Origin: Muribaculaceae bacterium Zag1 | GTDB lineage: Bacteria > Bacteroidota > Bacteroidia > Bacteroidales > Muribaculaceae | Length of the DNA stretch: 34,663 nucleotides | Direction: 5' to 3' | NCBI GenBank assembly: GCA_002633115.1 | Contig: NWBJ01000088.1 | Coordinates: 1-34,663 of the forward strand | Shown: one piece after another, positions 7,660-15,587 of the stretch | Layout of the letters: each line of letters opens with the position of its first letter | How positions within the stretch are numbered: position 1 is the first letter of the stretch | Made by a program: the position numbers and the translations under genes | Notes under the pieces: generated by a model | Database searches by the model: none | Told to the model about the DNA's origin: nothing | The model's input: the letters and a program-made list of their open reading frames with translations, nothing else

Positions 7660-9126
7660 CTATCCTACTGAACCCTCGAGGGTGATTGAGAGCAGGCGCT
7701 GGGCCTCGACGGCAAATTCCATCGGCAGCTTGTTCATCACCTCCTTGGCATAGCCGTTGACAATCAGGCCGATGGCCTCCTCGGTGGGTATGCCACGCTG
7801 GTTGCAGTAGAATATCTGGTCTTCTGAGATTTTTGATGTCGTAGCCTCATGCTCGACCACAGCGGTGTCGTTGAGCACATCGATGTATGGGAATGTGTGG
7901 GCGCCGCAAGTCTCGCTCAGCAACAGCGAATCGCACTGGGTGTAATTGCGCGCATTGTCGGCATTGGGGGCGACCTTCACTTGGCCTCGGTATGAATTCT
8001 GGCTGCGGCCAGCCGAGATGCCCTTCGACACGATTGTCGAGCGCGTGTTGCGCCCCAGGTGTATCATCTTGGTGCCAGTGTCGGCTTGCTGGTGATTGTT
8101 GGTGACAGCCACTGAGTAGAACTCGCCCGTTGAATAATCGCCAGCCAGAATGCAGCCGGGATATTTCCAGGTGATGGCCGAGCCAGTCTCGACCTGGGTC
8201 CACGACAGCTTGGACTGGTATCCACGGCACAGACCGCGCTTAGTCACGAAATTGTAGACACCGCCACGGCCATCCTTGTCGCCAGCATACCAGTTTTGCA
8301 CAGTCGAATATTTCACCTCGGCCCTATCCTCGACTATAATCTCGACGATGGCGGCATGGAGCTGATTCTCATCGCGCATCGGGGCTGTGCAGCCCTCGAG
8401 ATAGGATACGTACGAGTCATCGTCGGCCACGATTAGGGTGCGCTCAAATTGGCCAGTGCCCGAGGCATTGATGCGGAAATAAGTCGACAGCTCCATCGGG
8501 CAGCGTATGCCCTTGGGGATGTAGACAAACGAGCCGTCGGAGAAAACTGCCGAATTGAGGGCGGCGAAGAAATTGTCGGTGTACGGCACCACCTTGCCCA
8601 AATAGCGGCGCACCAGGTCGGGGTAATCCTTGACAGCCTCAGAGAACGAGCAGAAAATGATGCCCATCTCGGCGAGTTTCTCGCGGTGGGTAGTCTTGAC
8701 TGATACCGAATCCATGACGGCATCGACCGCCACGCCGGTGAGCTTTTTCTGCTCCTCGAGCGAGATGCCGAGCTTGTTGAAGGTATCGATTAGCTGCGGG
8801 TCAACCTCGTCGAGGCTCTTAGGCCCCTCCTTCTTGACCGGGGCGGCATAGTAGCTGATAGCCTGATAGTTGATTTCTGGGATATCGAGGTGGGCCCATC
8901 GCGGCATCTTCATGGTGAGCCATTTGCGATAGGCGCGTAGCCGGAAGTCGAGCAGCCAGTCGGGCTCGCCCTTCTTTTTGGAAATCAGGCGGATTACATC
9001 TTCTGAGAGGCCACGTGGTATGATGTCGGTATCGATGTCGGTGACGAATCCGTATTTGTATTCGCCAGCAGCATCGCCGAGTACATCTTTGGGCGATTGG
9101 CCATTCTCTTTGTCTTTGTCTTTCAT
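7660..9126 (-). CDS. sufB: Fe-S cluster assembly protein SufB
   Basis: SufB is the central scaffold subunit on which SUF clusters form. The 488-residue protein carries family landmarks: [37 protein letters not shown], the conserved cysteine in [16 protein letters not shown], and [22 protein letters not shown] near the C-terminus. In the studied homologue the cysteine of the [12 protein letters not shown] region and downstream residues take part in cluster assembly. The start [12 protein letters not shown] is chosen; the ATGs 14 and 12 codons upstream would add a stretch not typical of the family. First suf gene of the cluster, about 80 bp downstream of cvpA; no clear promoter is seen in that gap. 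Confidence 0.95.
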   Translation of the reverse strand: MKDKDKENGQSPKDVLGDAAGEYKYGFVTDIDTDIIPRGLSEDVIRLISKKKGEPDWLLDFRLRAYRKWLTMKMPRWAHLDIPEINYQAISYYAAPVKKEGPKSLDEVDPQLIDTFNKLGISLEEQKKLTGVAVDAVMDSVSVKTTHREKLAEMGIIFCSFSEAVKDYPDLVRRYLGKVVPYTDNFFAALNSAVFSDGSFVYIPKGIRCPMELSTYFRINASGTGQFERTLIVADDDSYVSYLEGCTAPMRDENQLHAAIVEIIVEDRAEVKYSTVQNWYAGDKDGRGGVYNFVTKRGLCRGYQSKLSWTQVETGSAITWKYPGCILAGDYSTGEFYSVAVTNNHQQADTGTKMIHLGRNTRSTIVSKGISAGRSQNSYRGQVKVAPNADNARNYTQCDSLLLSETCGAHTFPYIDVLNDTAVVEHEATTSKISEDQIFYCNQRGIPTEEAIGLIVNGYAKEVMNKLPMEFAVEAQRLLSITLEGSVG

Positions 9127-9206
9127 ATATAGCGGTGTATGAGTCGATAGGATGTGGCGCATAGACAAGAGCGCTTAATAAGTAACGCTCTGCGTGGGTC
9201 TGTGGT

Positions 9207-9740
9207 TTAGTCGTCGCTCGGGGGAAGCGAGGTGGCTTGGTTTAGGTCGTGCCATAGCTGCTGGGCCGTCTCAGAGCCGAGCACCGCCGGAGCGAACTCG
9301 ACAGCGGCGTGGGCCAAGCGCCCGGTGGGGGAGTGGGAGGGTGCGAACGCCAACCACACATTGAGCAGCAGGCTGGTCACAAACAGCCAGAGCGCGGCCT
9401 TGAATACGGCTCCGGCCAGACGGTCGACAATGCCGAGACAGGCGCTGTGCACGATCTGGCGAATGCCAAAAGCCACGGCCACCGTGGCAAAGTACAGGGC
9501 CAAGAACAACAGGGCGTAGGCCAGTATGGTGATTACCGCCGGATTCTGGCCGCTGGCCACCGATGTGAGCCATTGCTCGACCTGGGGGCCGAAGATGCGG
9601 CACCCGACGATGCCTATGACGATGCCGGCAAGCGAACCCAGCTGGCGCACTATGCCCGAGCGGAAACCCAGGAGAGCCGCCACGATGGCGATGATCAGCA
9701 GGATGGTGTCGAAAGTGGTAAACCCGGAGAAATGGTCCAT
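9207..9740 (-). CDS. cvpA: CvpA family inner-membrane protein
   Basis: A 177-residue integral membrane protein with four hydrophobic stretches (about 11-32, 37-50, 69-92 and 105-130) and the CvpA-type opening FDTILLIIAIVAALLGFRSGIVRQLGSLAGIVIG. CvpA proteins (named for colicin V production) are widespread; the molecular role is not settled, with links to envelope stress. It starts eight bases before the dpm stop codon region ends and lies upstream of sufB, an arrangement I recall from other Bacteroidetes. The tail after residue 130 is soluble and Ala/Pro rich. Confidence 0.85.
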   Translation of the reverse strand: MDHFSGFTTFDTILLIIAIVAALLGFRSGIVRQLGSLAGIVIGIVGCRIFGPQVEQWLTSVASGQNPAVITILAYALLFLALYFATVAVAFGIRQIVHSACLGIVDRLAGAVFKAALWLFVTSLLLNVWLAFAPSHSPTGRLAHAAVEFAPAVLGSETAQQLWHDLNQATSLPPSDD

Positions 9741-9748
9741 ATGTGCGC

Positions 9749-10504
9749 CTACGCCTCCTTCCTCTTGCCGCGCGGGGCGCGGCCGAATCTGAGCTTGAGC
9801 ACCCCGGTCATGGCTTCGCCGAAGATGCTCGAGTTCATCTTGCTGGTGCCGAGCACTCGGTTGGTAAACACAATTGGCACCTCCTCGACCTGGAATCCCA
9901 GCTTATGGGCAGTGTATTTCATTTCGATTTGGAAGGCATAGCCCTTGAATCGGATGCTGTCGAGGTCCATCGAACGCAGCACCGAGCTGCGATAGCAAAC
10001 AAATCCGGCAGTGGTGTCGTGCACCGGCAGGGCGGTGACAAAGCGCACATATTTTGAGGCGTAGTATGACATCAACACTCGGCCCATGGGCCAATTCTCG
10101 ACATTCACGCCCTTGCAGTAGCGCGAGCCTACGGCTAAGTCGGCGCCGTGCTGGGCCACAGCGGCGTGGAGGCGGAGCAGGTCGGCGGGGTTATGGCTGA
10201 AATCGGCATCCATCTCAAATATGTACTCATACCCATGGTCAAGGGCCCAGCGGAATCCGGCAATGTATGCGGTGCCGAGGCCCTGTTTGCCCTGGCGCTC
10301 GAGGATGTTGACGCGGCCGGGATACTGCTTGATCTTATCTTTGACTATGGCCGCAGTGCCGTCGGGCGAATTGTCGTCGACAATTAACAGGTCAAAATCG
10401 CGCTCAAGCCCGAGCACGGCCTCGATGATGGCTGCTATGTTTTCTTTTTCGTTATATGTAGGGATAATCACTAAGCTATCCCGGGCTGCGGATTGTGTTG
10501 ACAT
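9749..10504 (-). CDS. Polyprenol monophosphomannose synthase (GT2 family, Dpm1-like)
   Basis: Transfers mannose from GDP-mannose to a polyprenyl phosphate on the cytoplasmic face, providing a lipid-linked donor for glycan or O-glycoprotein assembly. The 251-residue GT-A protein shows VIIPTYNEKENIAAII, VDDNSPDGTAAIV, EMDADFSHNP (the DxD metal site) and SRYCKGVNVENWPMGR, all Dpm1/GT2 hallmarks. There is no C-terminal membrane domain; it ends in a basic RAPRGKRKEA tail that could bind the membrane. It is the first gene of dpm-cvpA-sufBCDS, with eight bases to cvpA, and has a probable -7 box at 10573-10580. Sugar specificity is inferred from family resemblance. Confidence 0.85.
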   Translation of the reverse strand: MSTQSAARDSLVIIPTYNEKENIAAIIEAVLGLERDFDLLIVDDNSPDGTAAIVKDKIKQYPGRVNILERQGKQGLGTAYIAGFRWALDHGYEYIFEMDADFSHNPADLLRLHAAVAQHGADLAVGSRYCKGVNVENWPMGRVLMSYYASKYVRFVTALPVHDTTAGFVCYRSSVLRSMDLDSIRFKGYAFQIEMKYTAHKLGFQVEEVPIVFTNRVLGTSKMNSSIFGEAMTGVLKLRFGRAPRGKRKEA

Positions 10505-10572
10505 TGCACTGCGTAATTGGATTCAGAAAAAATATCCTAATACGTTTTCATTAAGGATGGGAATATTAGGTG

Positions 10573-10580
10573 CAAAAGTA
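10573..10580 (-). promoter_or_regulatory. Probable promoter of the dpm-cvpA-suf operon (-7 box)
   Basis: Leftward reading gives TACTTTTG, matching TAnnTTTG, with a predicted leader of about 62 bases. It lies back to back with the rightward TAATTTTG at 10603-10610. The -33 element is not convincing. Confidence 0.5.
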
Positions 10581-10602
10581 CAAAAATTTTGTGGAAAATG
10601 AT

Positions 10603-10610
10603 TAATTTTG
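10603..10610 (+). promoter_or_regulatory. Probable tamL promoter (-7 box)
   Basis: TAATTTTG matches the -7 consensus. The transcript would start near 10617, nine bases before the first ATG and 27 before the second. Confidence 0.45.
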
Positions 10611-10625
10611 CAGTGAGAAACTTTA

Positions 10626-13022
10626 ATGGCACCCCTCAACTGTATGACAAGTGACATAAAAAGAGCGATTTTGCGTTGCTGCATGGCCGTTGCAGCGGCT
10701 GTTGCGCTGTGGGGGTGCAGCACCACCAAGCATGTGCCACAGGGCCGGCTGCTGCTCGACGTGGTTGATATCAAGGTCGAGGGCGATTCGCTGCAAGTGG
10801 CTGAGCTGTACAACTTTTTGCGCCAGCAGCCCAACCACAAGGTGCTGGGATTTGCCAAGCTGCAGCTGGCGACCTACAGTCTGTCGGGCAAGGATTCGAC
10901 CAAGTGGTACAACAAATGGCTGCGCAATATGGGCCAGGCGCCAGTGGTATACAGCGAGGAACTCACCGAGGCATCGCGCCGCCAACTTGAGCAGGCCCTG
11001 ATCAATCGCGGATACATGGATGTCAATGTGACAGTCGATACAGTGGCTGATCGCGCCAAGCGCAAGATGAAGGTCGAATACCTGATCCAGCCTGGTCAGC
11101 CTCACCGCATCTACACGATGAGTTACAGCATCCCCGACACAGCGATTGCCAGGATACTGAGGCAGAACCTCCAGGTGTTTGACGTGCACAATGGCGACCT
11201 GTTTGACCGCACGCGCCTCGACAATATGCGCGCCAACATATCATCGGTGCTGAGAGACAACGGCTACTACTCGTTCAACAAAGATTATATCTATTTCACC
11301 GCCGACACCGTGCGCGGCAGTAAGGATATCGCCCTGACCATGCATCTCAAGCCCTATCAGGAGCGAGACGCTGAGACCGGCGAGGTGGTCGAGCGCCTAA
11401 TAGGTCAGTCAGCGCCCCCGATGCCGACCTATAAGATACGCCATGTGACCTTTGTCACCGACTATAACCCGCGCGAGAGCGGCGGCACGCTCGAGTTTGG
11501 GCATCAGGATACCATCGATTACCGAGGCTACCAGATGCTCTACGGCCCTGACCATTACATAGCCCCCAACACTCTGGAAGAGAAATGCTACATAGCCCCC
11601 GGGCAGTTGTACAATGCGCGCAATGTCGAGCGCACGTATCAGGGGCTGAGCCAGCTGGGCATACTCAAATTCATAAATATCGAGATGCAGCCGGTGCGCG
11701 ACAAGGATGGCGAGGAATATCTCGACGCTTATATCCTGCTGTCGCGCAACAAGAAGCAGGGCGTGACGCTCGAGCTCGAAGGCACCAACTCGGAGGGCGA
11801 CCTCGGATTCGGCGTGGGTGCGACCTATAAGCACCGCAATCTGGCCAAACACTCTGAGCTCCTCACCGTCAAGCTGCGCACGGCTTATGAGAGCCTGTCG
11901 GGCAATGTCGATGGTTTCATCAACAACCGATACACCGAGTATGCCGGCGAGGTGGGCATCACTTTCCCGAAATTCATGGCTCCGTTCTTGCCGTCGGAGT
12001 ACAAGAAGCGGCGACAGGCCAATACCGAATTTGCCGTGTCGTTTAATTACCAAGAGCGCCCAGAATACACTCGCGTGATTGCTGGCGCGGCCTGGAAATA
12101 CTCGTGGAGCCACCGGCGAGGGTCGTACAGCATAAGACATCAATACGACTTGGTCGACATCAACTATGTGCGCCTGCCCAAGAGCACGCTTAATTTCCTC
12201 GATTCGATAGCGCCTACCAATCCGCTGCTGCGGTACAGCTACGAAGACCACTTCATCATGCGCATGGGCTACAGCTTCTATCGCTCGAATCGCCGCGTGC
12301 CTACTGCTACCACCAACGCTTTCATGATGCAGCCGAGCATCACCACGATTCGCGGCTCGGTAGAGATGGCTGGCAACTTGCTCTATGCCATATCGTCGAT
12401 CACTGGGCAGAAAAAGCATGACGGGGCTTACAAGATTTTTGGCATCCAGTATGCCCAGTATGTCAAGGGCGAGGCCGATTATACCTATACCCTCAATCTC
12501 AACAACCGCTCGGGCCTGGCATTCCATGTGGGGCTGGGCCTGGCTGTGCCATACCTCAACAGCACGATGGTGCCGTTTGAGAAACGCTTTTACGCCGGCG
12601 GCGCAAACAGTGTGAGGGGTTGGAGTGTTCGCACCTTGGGCCCGGGGTCGTATGATTCCAAAAATTCGGTGACCGACTTTGTCAATCAGTGCGGCGACAT
12701 ATTGCTCAATCTGAATATGGAGTATAGGGCCAAGCTATTCTGGGTGCTCGAGGGCGCTCTGTTTGTCGATGCTGGCAATATCTGGACAATCCGCGACTAT
12801 GAGAATCAGCCGGGAGGCGTGTTCAAGATTGACAAATTCTACAAGCAGATAGCGGCGGCTTACGGGTGCGGTATCCGCATGGACTTTACATATTTCTTGC
12901 TGCGATTTGATTTGGGTGTCAAGGCGCACAACCCGGCGATGAACCAGGAGCCGTGGCCGTTGTTGCACCCGTCGTGGAGGAGAGATACCAATTTCCATTT
13001 CTCGGTGGGCTACCCGTTCTAA
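10626..13022 (+). CDS. BamA/TamA family outer-membrane lipoprotein (TamL-like)
   Basis: A 798-residue outer-membrane protein of the Omp85 superfamily, which inserts or translocates proteins at the outer membrane. It begins with a lipoprotein signal (basic KRAILR, hydrophobic AVAAAVAL, lipobox LWGC), so the mature protein is lipidated, as in the Bacteroidetes TamL branch. POTRA-like repeats follow (residues about 45-390), then a 16-stranded-type barrel domain with the conserved FYAGGANSVRGWSVRTLGPG motif (the VRGF/Y loop region) and a C-terminal aromatic strand ending NFHFSVGYPF. The start may be 10644 (MTSDIKRA), which gives a more compact signal and a longer leader. A tamB partner is not adjacent. 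Monocistronic or followed by the gph-like gene across a repeat. Confidence 0.87.
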   Translation: MAPLNCMTSDIKRAILRCCMAVAAAVALWGCSTTKHVPQGRLLLDVVDIKVEGDSLQVAELYNFLRQQPNHKVLGFAKLQLATYSLSGKDSTKWYNKWLRNMGQAPVVYSEELTEASRRQLEQALINRGYMDVNVTVDTVADRAKRKMKVEYLIQPGQPHRIYTMSYSIPDTAIARILRQNLQVFDVHNGDLFDRTRLDNMRANISSVLRDNGYYSFNKDYIYFTADTVRGSKDIALTMHLKPYQERDAETGEVVERLIGQSAPPMPTYKIRHVTFVTDYNPRESGGTLEFGHQDTIDYRGYQMLYGPDHYIAPNTLEEKCYIAPGQLYNARNVERTYQGLSQLGILKFINIEMQPVRDKDGEEYLDAYILLSRNKKQGVTLELEGTNSEGDLGFGVGATYKHRNLAKHSELLTVKLRTAYESLSGNVDGFINNRYTEYAGEVGITFPKFMAPFLPSEYKKRRQANTEFAVSFNYQERPEYTRVIAGAAWKYSWSHRRGSYSIRHQYDLVDINYVRLPKSTLNFLDSIAPTNPLLRYSYEDHFIMRMGYSFYRSNRRVPTATTNAFMMQPSITTIRGSVEMAGNLLYAISSITGQKKHDGAYKIFGIQYAQYVKGEADYTYTLNLNNRSGLAFHVGLGLAVPYLNSTMVPFEKRFYAGGANSVRGWSVRTLGPGSYDSKNSVTDFVNQCGDILLNLNMEYRAKLFWVLEGALFVDAGNIWTIRDYENQPGGVFKIDKFYKQIAAAYGCGIRMDFTYFLLRFDLGVKAHNPAMNQEPWPLLHPSWRRDTNFHFSVGYPF

Positions 13023-13030
13023 ACCCATGG

Positions 13031-13063
13031 CACCGCGCCTAAAGCGCGGCGAACCGTGGCGCC
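13031..13063. repeat. 33-bp GC-rich module, second copy
   Basis: CACCGCGCCTAAAGCGCGG at its start; identical to the reverse complement of 5405-5437 over 33 positions except one. It contains the short hairpin CCGCGC-CTAAA-GCGCGG. It lies just after the tamL stop codon and just before a heptamer array. Confidence 0.8.
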
Positions 13064-13073
13064 CTGATACGCT

Positions 13074-13136
13074 ATTACTCATTACTCATTACTCATTACT
13101 TATTACTTATTACTTATTACTAATTACTCATTACTC
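13074..13136. repeat. ATTACTC heptamer array (nine units)
   Basis: Exactly nine consecutive 7-mers (ATTACTC x3, ATTACTT x3, ATTACTA, ATTACTC x2), ending nine bases before the next start codon. A four-unit reverse copy lies at 1029-1056. Confidence 0.9.
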
Positions 13137-13144
13137 AAAAAGAC

Positions 13145-13798
13145 ATGAAGACCTACGTAATGTTTGATTTGGATGGGACATTGCTCAATACGATACATGA
13201 TTTGGGCGATGCGGTGAATTACGCCTTGGAGCAGATGGGCTACCCCCAGCACACAATCCCGAGTTACAAGGGCATGGTGGGCAATGGGGTGCAGAGGCTG
13301 ATTGAGCGCGCTTTGCCGCCCGAGGCTGTCAATCCCCAGATTGTAGATAGGGTGCTGTCGCATTTCAAGAAATATTATGACGAGCATTGCTGCGACAAGA
13401 CCGAGCCTTATGAGGGCATACCTGAGTTGATCAGCAAGCTAACAGCCGAGGGCGTCAACCTGGCTGTTACCAGCAATAAATACCAGTTGGCCGTGACCAA
13501 GATCATTAGGCATTTCTTTCCGGATGCTAACTGGCGGGCTGTGCTGGGCAATGTGGCCGGGGTACCTCGCAAACCCGACCCGTCGGTGGTGTTTGAGGCT
13601 CTCAACCAATTCCCGACTCCAAAGCGGGAGGTGCTGTATGTGGGGGATTCGGCCGTGGATATGGAGACGGCACGGCGCGCTTGCATCGAATCGGTGGGCG
13701 TCACTTGGGGCTTCCGCCCTGAATCGGAGCTGCGTGCCGCCTATGCCGACCACATCGTCACCTCCCCCGACGACATTTTCACCATCGTACTGGAATAA
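13145..13798 (+). CDS. HAD-superfamily hydrolase, phosphoglycolate phosphatase-like
   Basis: A 217-residue HAD phosphatase with motif I DLDGTLLNT (residues 8-16, the first Asp being the nucleophile), motif II serine/threonine in AVTSNK, motif III lysine in RKPDPSVV and motif IV GDSAVDMETARRA. The small helical cap after motif I and overall pattern resemble Gph/PgpB phosphoglycolate phosphatases, which clear 2-phosphoglycolate formed during DNA repair; the substrate cannot be read from sequence. An ATTACTC heptamer array lies directly upstream and contains no recognisable -7 box. Confidence 0.8.
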   Translation: MKTYVMFDLDGTLLNTIHDLGDAVNYALEQMGYPQHTIPSYKGMVGNGVQRLIERALPPEAVNPQIVDRVLSHFKKYYDEHCCDKTEPYEGIPELISKLTAEGVNLAVTSNKYQLAVTKIIRHFFPDANWRAVLGNVAGVPRKPDPSVVFEALNQFPTPKREVLYVGDSAVDMETARRACIESVGVTWGFRPESELRAAYADHIVTSPDDIFTIVLE

Positions 13799-13834
13799 CT
13801 CCAATAAAAATTCACGATTTTGCGAATTTTTTTG

Positions 13835-13842
13835 TAACTTTG
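13835..13842 (+). promoter_or_regulatory. Promoter (-7 box) of the broken higBA locus
   Basis: TAACTTTG, a strong match to the -7 consensus, 23 bases before the ATG of the toxin remnant. After the insertion it would still drive transcription through element B into the antitoxin and trmB. The -33 spacing is poor. Confidence 0.55.
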
Positions 13843-13865
13843 CACTGACAAAAATTGTTTTCTTA

Positions 13866-14298
13866 ATGAAAGTAACCTACAAGGATCCGGCATTAAGTAA
13901 TGGGTCAATTAGAAGTTAAATATGGAGGTCGCCCGGATGGCTACCCCGTAGGGGTTATTTCATCTAGCTATGGGCGCATGCCCTTCCCCTCCTACCCCGT
14001 AGGGGTTGTTTAACTAACTCTCGGAGAACTAGAATGAAACAACCCCTACGGGGTAGCCAGCCGGGTGTTAACCTATATGCTAGATGAAATAACCCCTACG
14101 GGGTAGCCATCCGGGTACATCCAAGAATGAAACTTAATTTCAAATTAACCCTCAACTTATGAGAAGCTCAAATATAGACCTGAGAGTTCTGTAAGGGTCT
14201 TGAATGGAAGAGTAGAGAGACTTTTGTTTACAGAAACAGAAGACGGAATAGAAGTAGAACTAATAGAAATAGATAAGAGTCATTATGGAAACCGATAA
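13866..14298 (+). pseudogene. HigB/RelE-type toxin gene disrupted by a nested palindromic element
   Basis: The 5' piece keeps a promoter and ATG and encodes MKVTYKDPAL before running into element B and a stop at 13917-13919. After the element (ends 14159) the open frame resumes at 14158 and encodes YEKLKYRPESSVRVLNGRVE and then RLLFTETEDGIEVELIEID, ending KSHYGNR at 14296-14298. That tail, including HYGN just before the stop and the 14-bp overlap with the antitoxin ATG at 14285, is what I recall for Bacteroidales RelE/ParE-fold toxins paired with XRE antitoxins. About 10 N-terminal and 45 C-terminal codons remain; roughly 50 in the middle seem lost. The toxin is almost certainly dead. Confidence 0.72.
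13894..14159. repeat. Nested palindromic element, copy B
   Basis: A 266-bp copy of the element at 70-333, with terminal repeats TAAGTAATGGGTCAATT (left) and, on the other strand, TAAGTTGAGGGTTAATT (right). The outer 37-bp stem pairs 13932-13968 with 14079-14115 perfectly. Compared with copy A, stem position 26 has changed from G-C to A-T (13957 and 14090), a compensatory change. The inner stem has picked up a mismatch. It sits inside the toxin gene remnant and supplies no reading frame. Confidence 0.85.
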
Positions 14299-14722
14299 TA
14301 AAGAAAGAATTCCATCCCGACCTGTGCATCCAGGAGAAATATTGTGGGAGGAATTAAAGGAGAGAAAAATCAAGCAGAAAGATTTTGCTCGCCAGATTGC
14401 TCTTCAACCTACCTATCTCAGTGAAATAATACGAGGAAAAAGAGACCTTAATGAGAGTATAGCCTATAAAATAGAGGCTGCGTTGGGTGTGCCATACTAT
14501 TTTTGGATGAATCTACAGAATTCGTATACCTACAATAAGCTCCAGCTGCAAAAGCGTCGCGAGGCTGAGAAAGCAGCTAAGGCAGAAGGGCCCAAAGAGA
14601 AGAGAATAACTGTGCCCTGCGATACCTATGCCAAGGTCGCCGAGAAGGCCGCCAAAGCTGGACTGTCGGTAAATGCCTTTGTGAAACGATTGTTGGACAA
14701 CGCTGTAGCCTCAGTATTGTAA
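14285..14722 (+). CDS. higA: HigA-type antitoxin (XRE helix-turn-helix)
   Basis: A 145-residue DNA-binding antitoxin. Residues 10-75 form the HigA/VapI-like HTH domain: RPVHPGEILWEELKERKI, QKDFARQIALQPTYLSEIIRG, and ESIAYKIEAALGVPYYFWMNLQ. The C-terminal part (about 100-145) ends in GLSVNAFVKRLLDNAV, resembling a small ribbon-helix-helix or toxin-binding tail. The cognate toxin directly upstream is broken, so this is an orphan antitoxin that may persist as a repressor. Its stop codon overlaps the trmB start (TAATG), so it is likely translationally coupled to trmB. Codon use is more AT-rich than the flanking genes, consistent with acquired DNA. Confidence 0.85.
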   Translation: METDNKERIPSRPVHPGEILWEELKERKIKQKDFARQIALQPTYLSEIIRGKRDLNESIAYKIEAALGVPYYFWMNLQNSYTYNKLQLQKRREAEKAAKAEGPKEKRITVPCDTYAKVAEKAAKAGLSVNAFVKRLLDNAVASVL

Positions 14723-15471
14723 TGGGAAAGAATAAACTTAAGAAATTTGCGGAGATGGAGCAGATGGAATGTGTGCTCCAATATCCGTATTGGACATTGC
14801 GCGACCAGGGATTCCCGTACCGGGGTAGGTGGGCCGAATATTTTGGCAATGATAACCCCATAGTGCTGGAGCTGGGCTGCGGCAAGGGCGAATACACGGT
14901 GGGGCTGGCGCGGCTCGACCCGGACAAGAACTACATAGGCGTAGACATCAAGGGCGCCCGCATGTACACCGGTGCCAAGCAGGCTACGGCCGAGGGTCTG
15001 AAAAATGTGGCATTTCTGCGCACATCGATTGAGCTGTTGCCGTATTTCTTCGCTCCGGGCGAGGTGAGCGAATTGTGGATTACATTCCCTGACCCGCAGA
15101 TGCAAAAGGTCAACAAGCGCCTCACTGGCCCGCGTATGCTCAACACATATCGCCAGTCGGTGCGGGATGGCGGCATCATAAATCTCAAGACCGACAGCCC
15201 ATTTCTCTATACCTACACTCGCGAATTGCTTCGCGCCTCCGGCATCGAGCCTAAGGCCGATACCGACAACCTCTACGCATCAGAGATTGTCAAGACTCTG
15301 CCCGATATCCGAACCCATTATGAGGCGCAATGGCTGTCGCGCGGCAAGACAATCAAATATCTCGCCTTCCCCCTCCCAGCCGAGGGCGAAATCGTTGACC
15401 CCCAAGTAGAAATACCCTTTGATGATTATCGCAGCTACCACCGCGATCAAATAATGAAAAATGAAGAATGA
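14722..15471 (+). CDS. trmB: tRNA (guanosine(46)-N7)-methyltransferase TrmB
   Basis: Methylates N7 of G46 in the variable loop of tRNAs using S-adenosylmethionine. The 249-residue Rossmann protein has the SAM-binding LELGCGKGEYTVGLAR (residues 51-66), NYIGVDIKGARMY, the TrmB signature ELWITFPDPQMQKVNKRL and NLKTDSPFLYTYTREL. Start overlaps the antitoxin stop by one base. The last residues (IMKNEE) and stop codon are encoded by the first units of an ATGAAAA heptamer array, so the native C-terminus may have been altered by the repeat. Confidence 0.93.
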   Translation: MGKNKLKKFAEMEQMECVLQYPYWTLRDQGFPYRGRWAEYFGNDNPIVLELGCGKGEYTVGLARLDPDKNYIGVDIKGARMYTGAKQATAEGLKNVAFLRTSIELLPYFFAPGEVSELWITFPDPQMQKVNKRLTGPRMLNTYRQSVRDGGIINLKTDSPFLYTYTRELLRASGIEPKADTDNLYASEIVKTLPDIRTHYEAQWLSRGKTIKYLAFPLPAEGEIVDPQVEIPFDDYRSYHRDQIMKNEE

Positions 15472-15557
15472 AAAATGAAAAATAGCCATCCGGATATCTG
15501 TTTTTCATCCTTCATTCTGGATTTTTCATTTTTCATTTTTCATTTTTCATTTTTCAT
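15454..15557. repeat. ATGAAAA heptamer palindrome with CCATCCGGAT apex
   Basis: Left arm of four 7-mers (ATGAAAA, ATGAAGA, ATGAAAA, ATGAAAA; 15454-15481), AGCCATCCGGAT, a 28-bp imperfect middle, then five TTTTCAT 7-mers (15523-15557). The left arm includes the trmB stop codon. The right side ends in a C run and leads to mrp 30 bases later. It can form a long hairpin between trmB and mrp. Confidence 0.85.
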
Positions 15558-15587
15558 TCCCCCGTTTTTAACTTTTAATTAAAAATT

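Noticed and set aside
11409-12527. A 372-codon frame opposite the tamL-like gene
   Set aside because: Antisense shadow of a gene with a strong barrel signature and no start context.
14285-14722. A complete HigBA toxin-antitoxin pair
   Set aside because: The toxin frame is broken by element B and lacks its middle section, leaving only the antitoxin intact.
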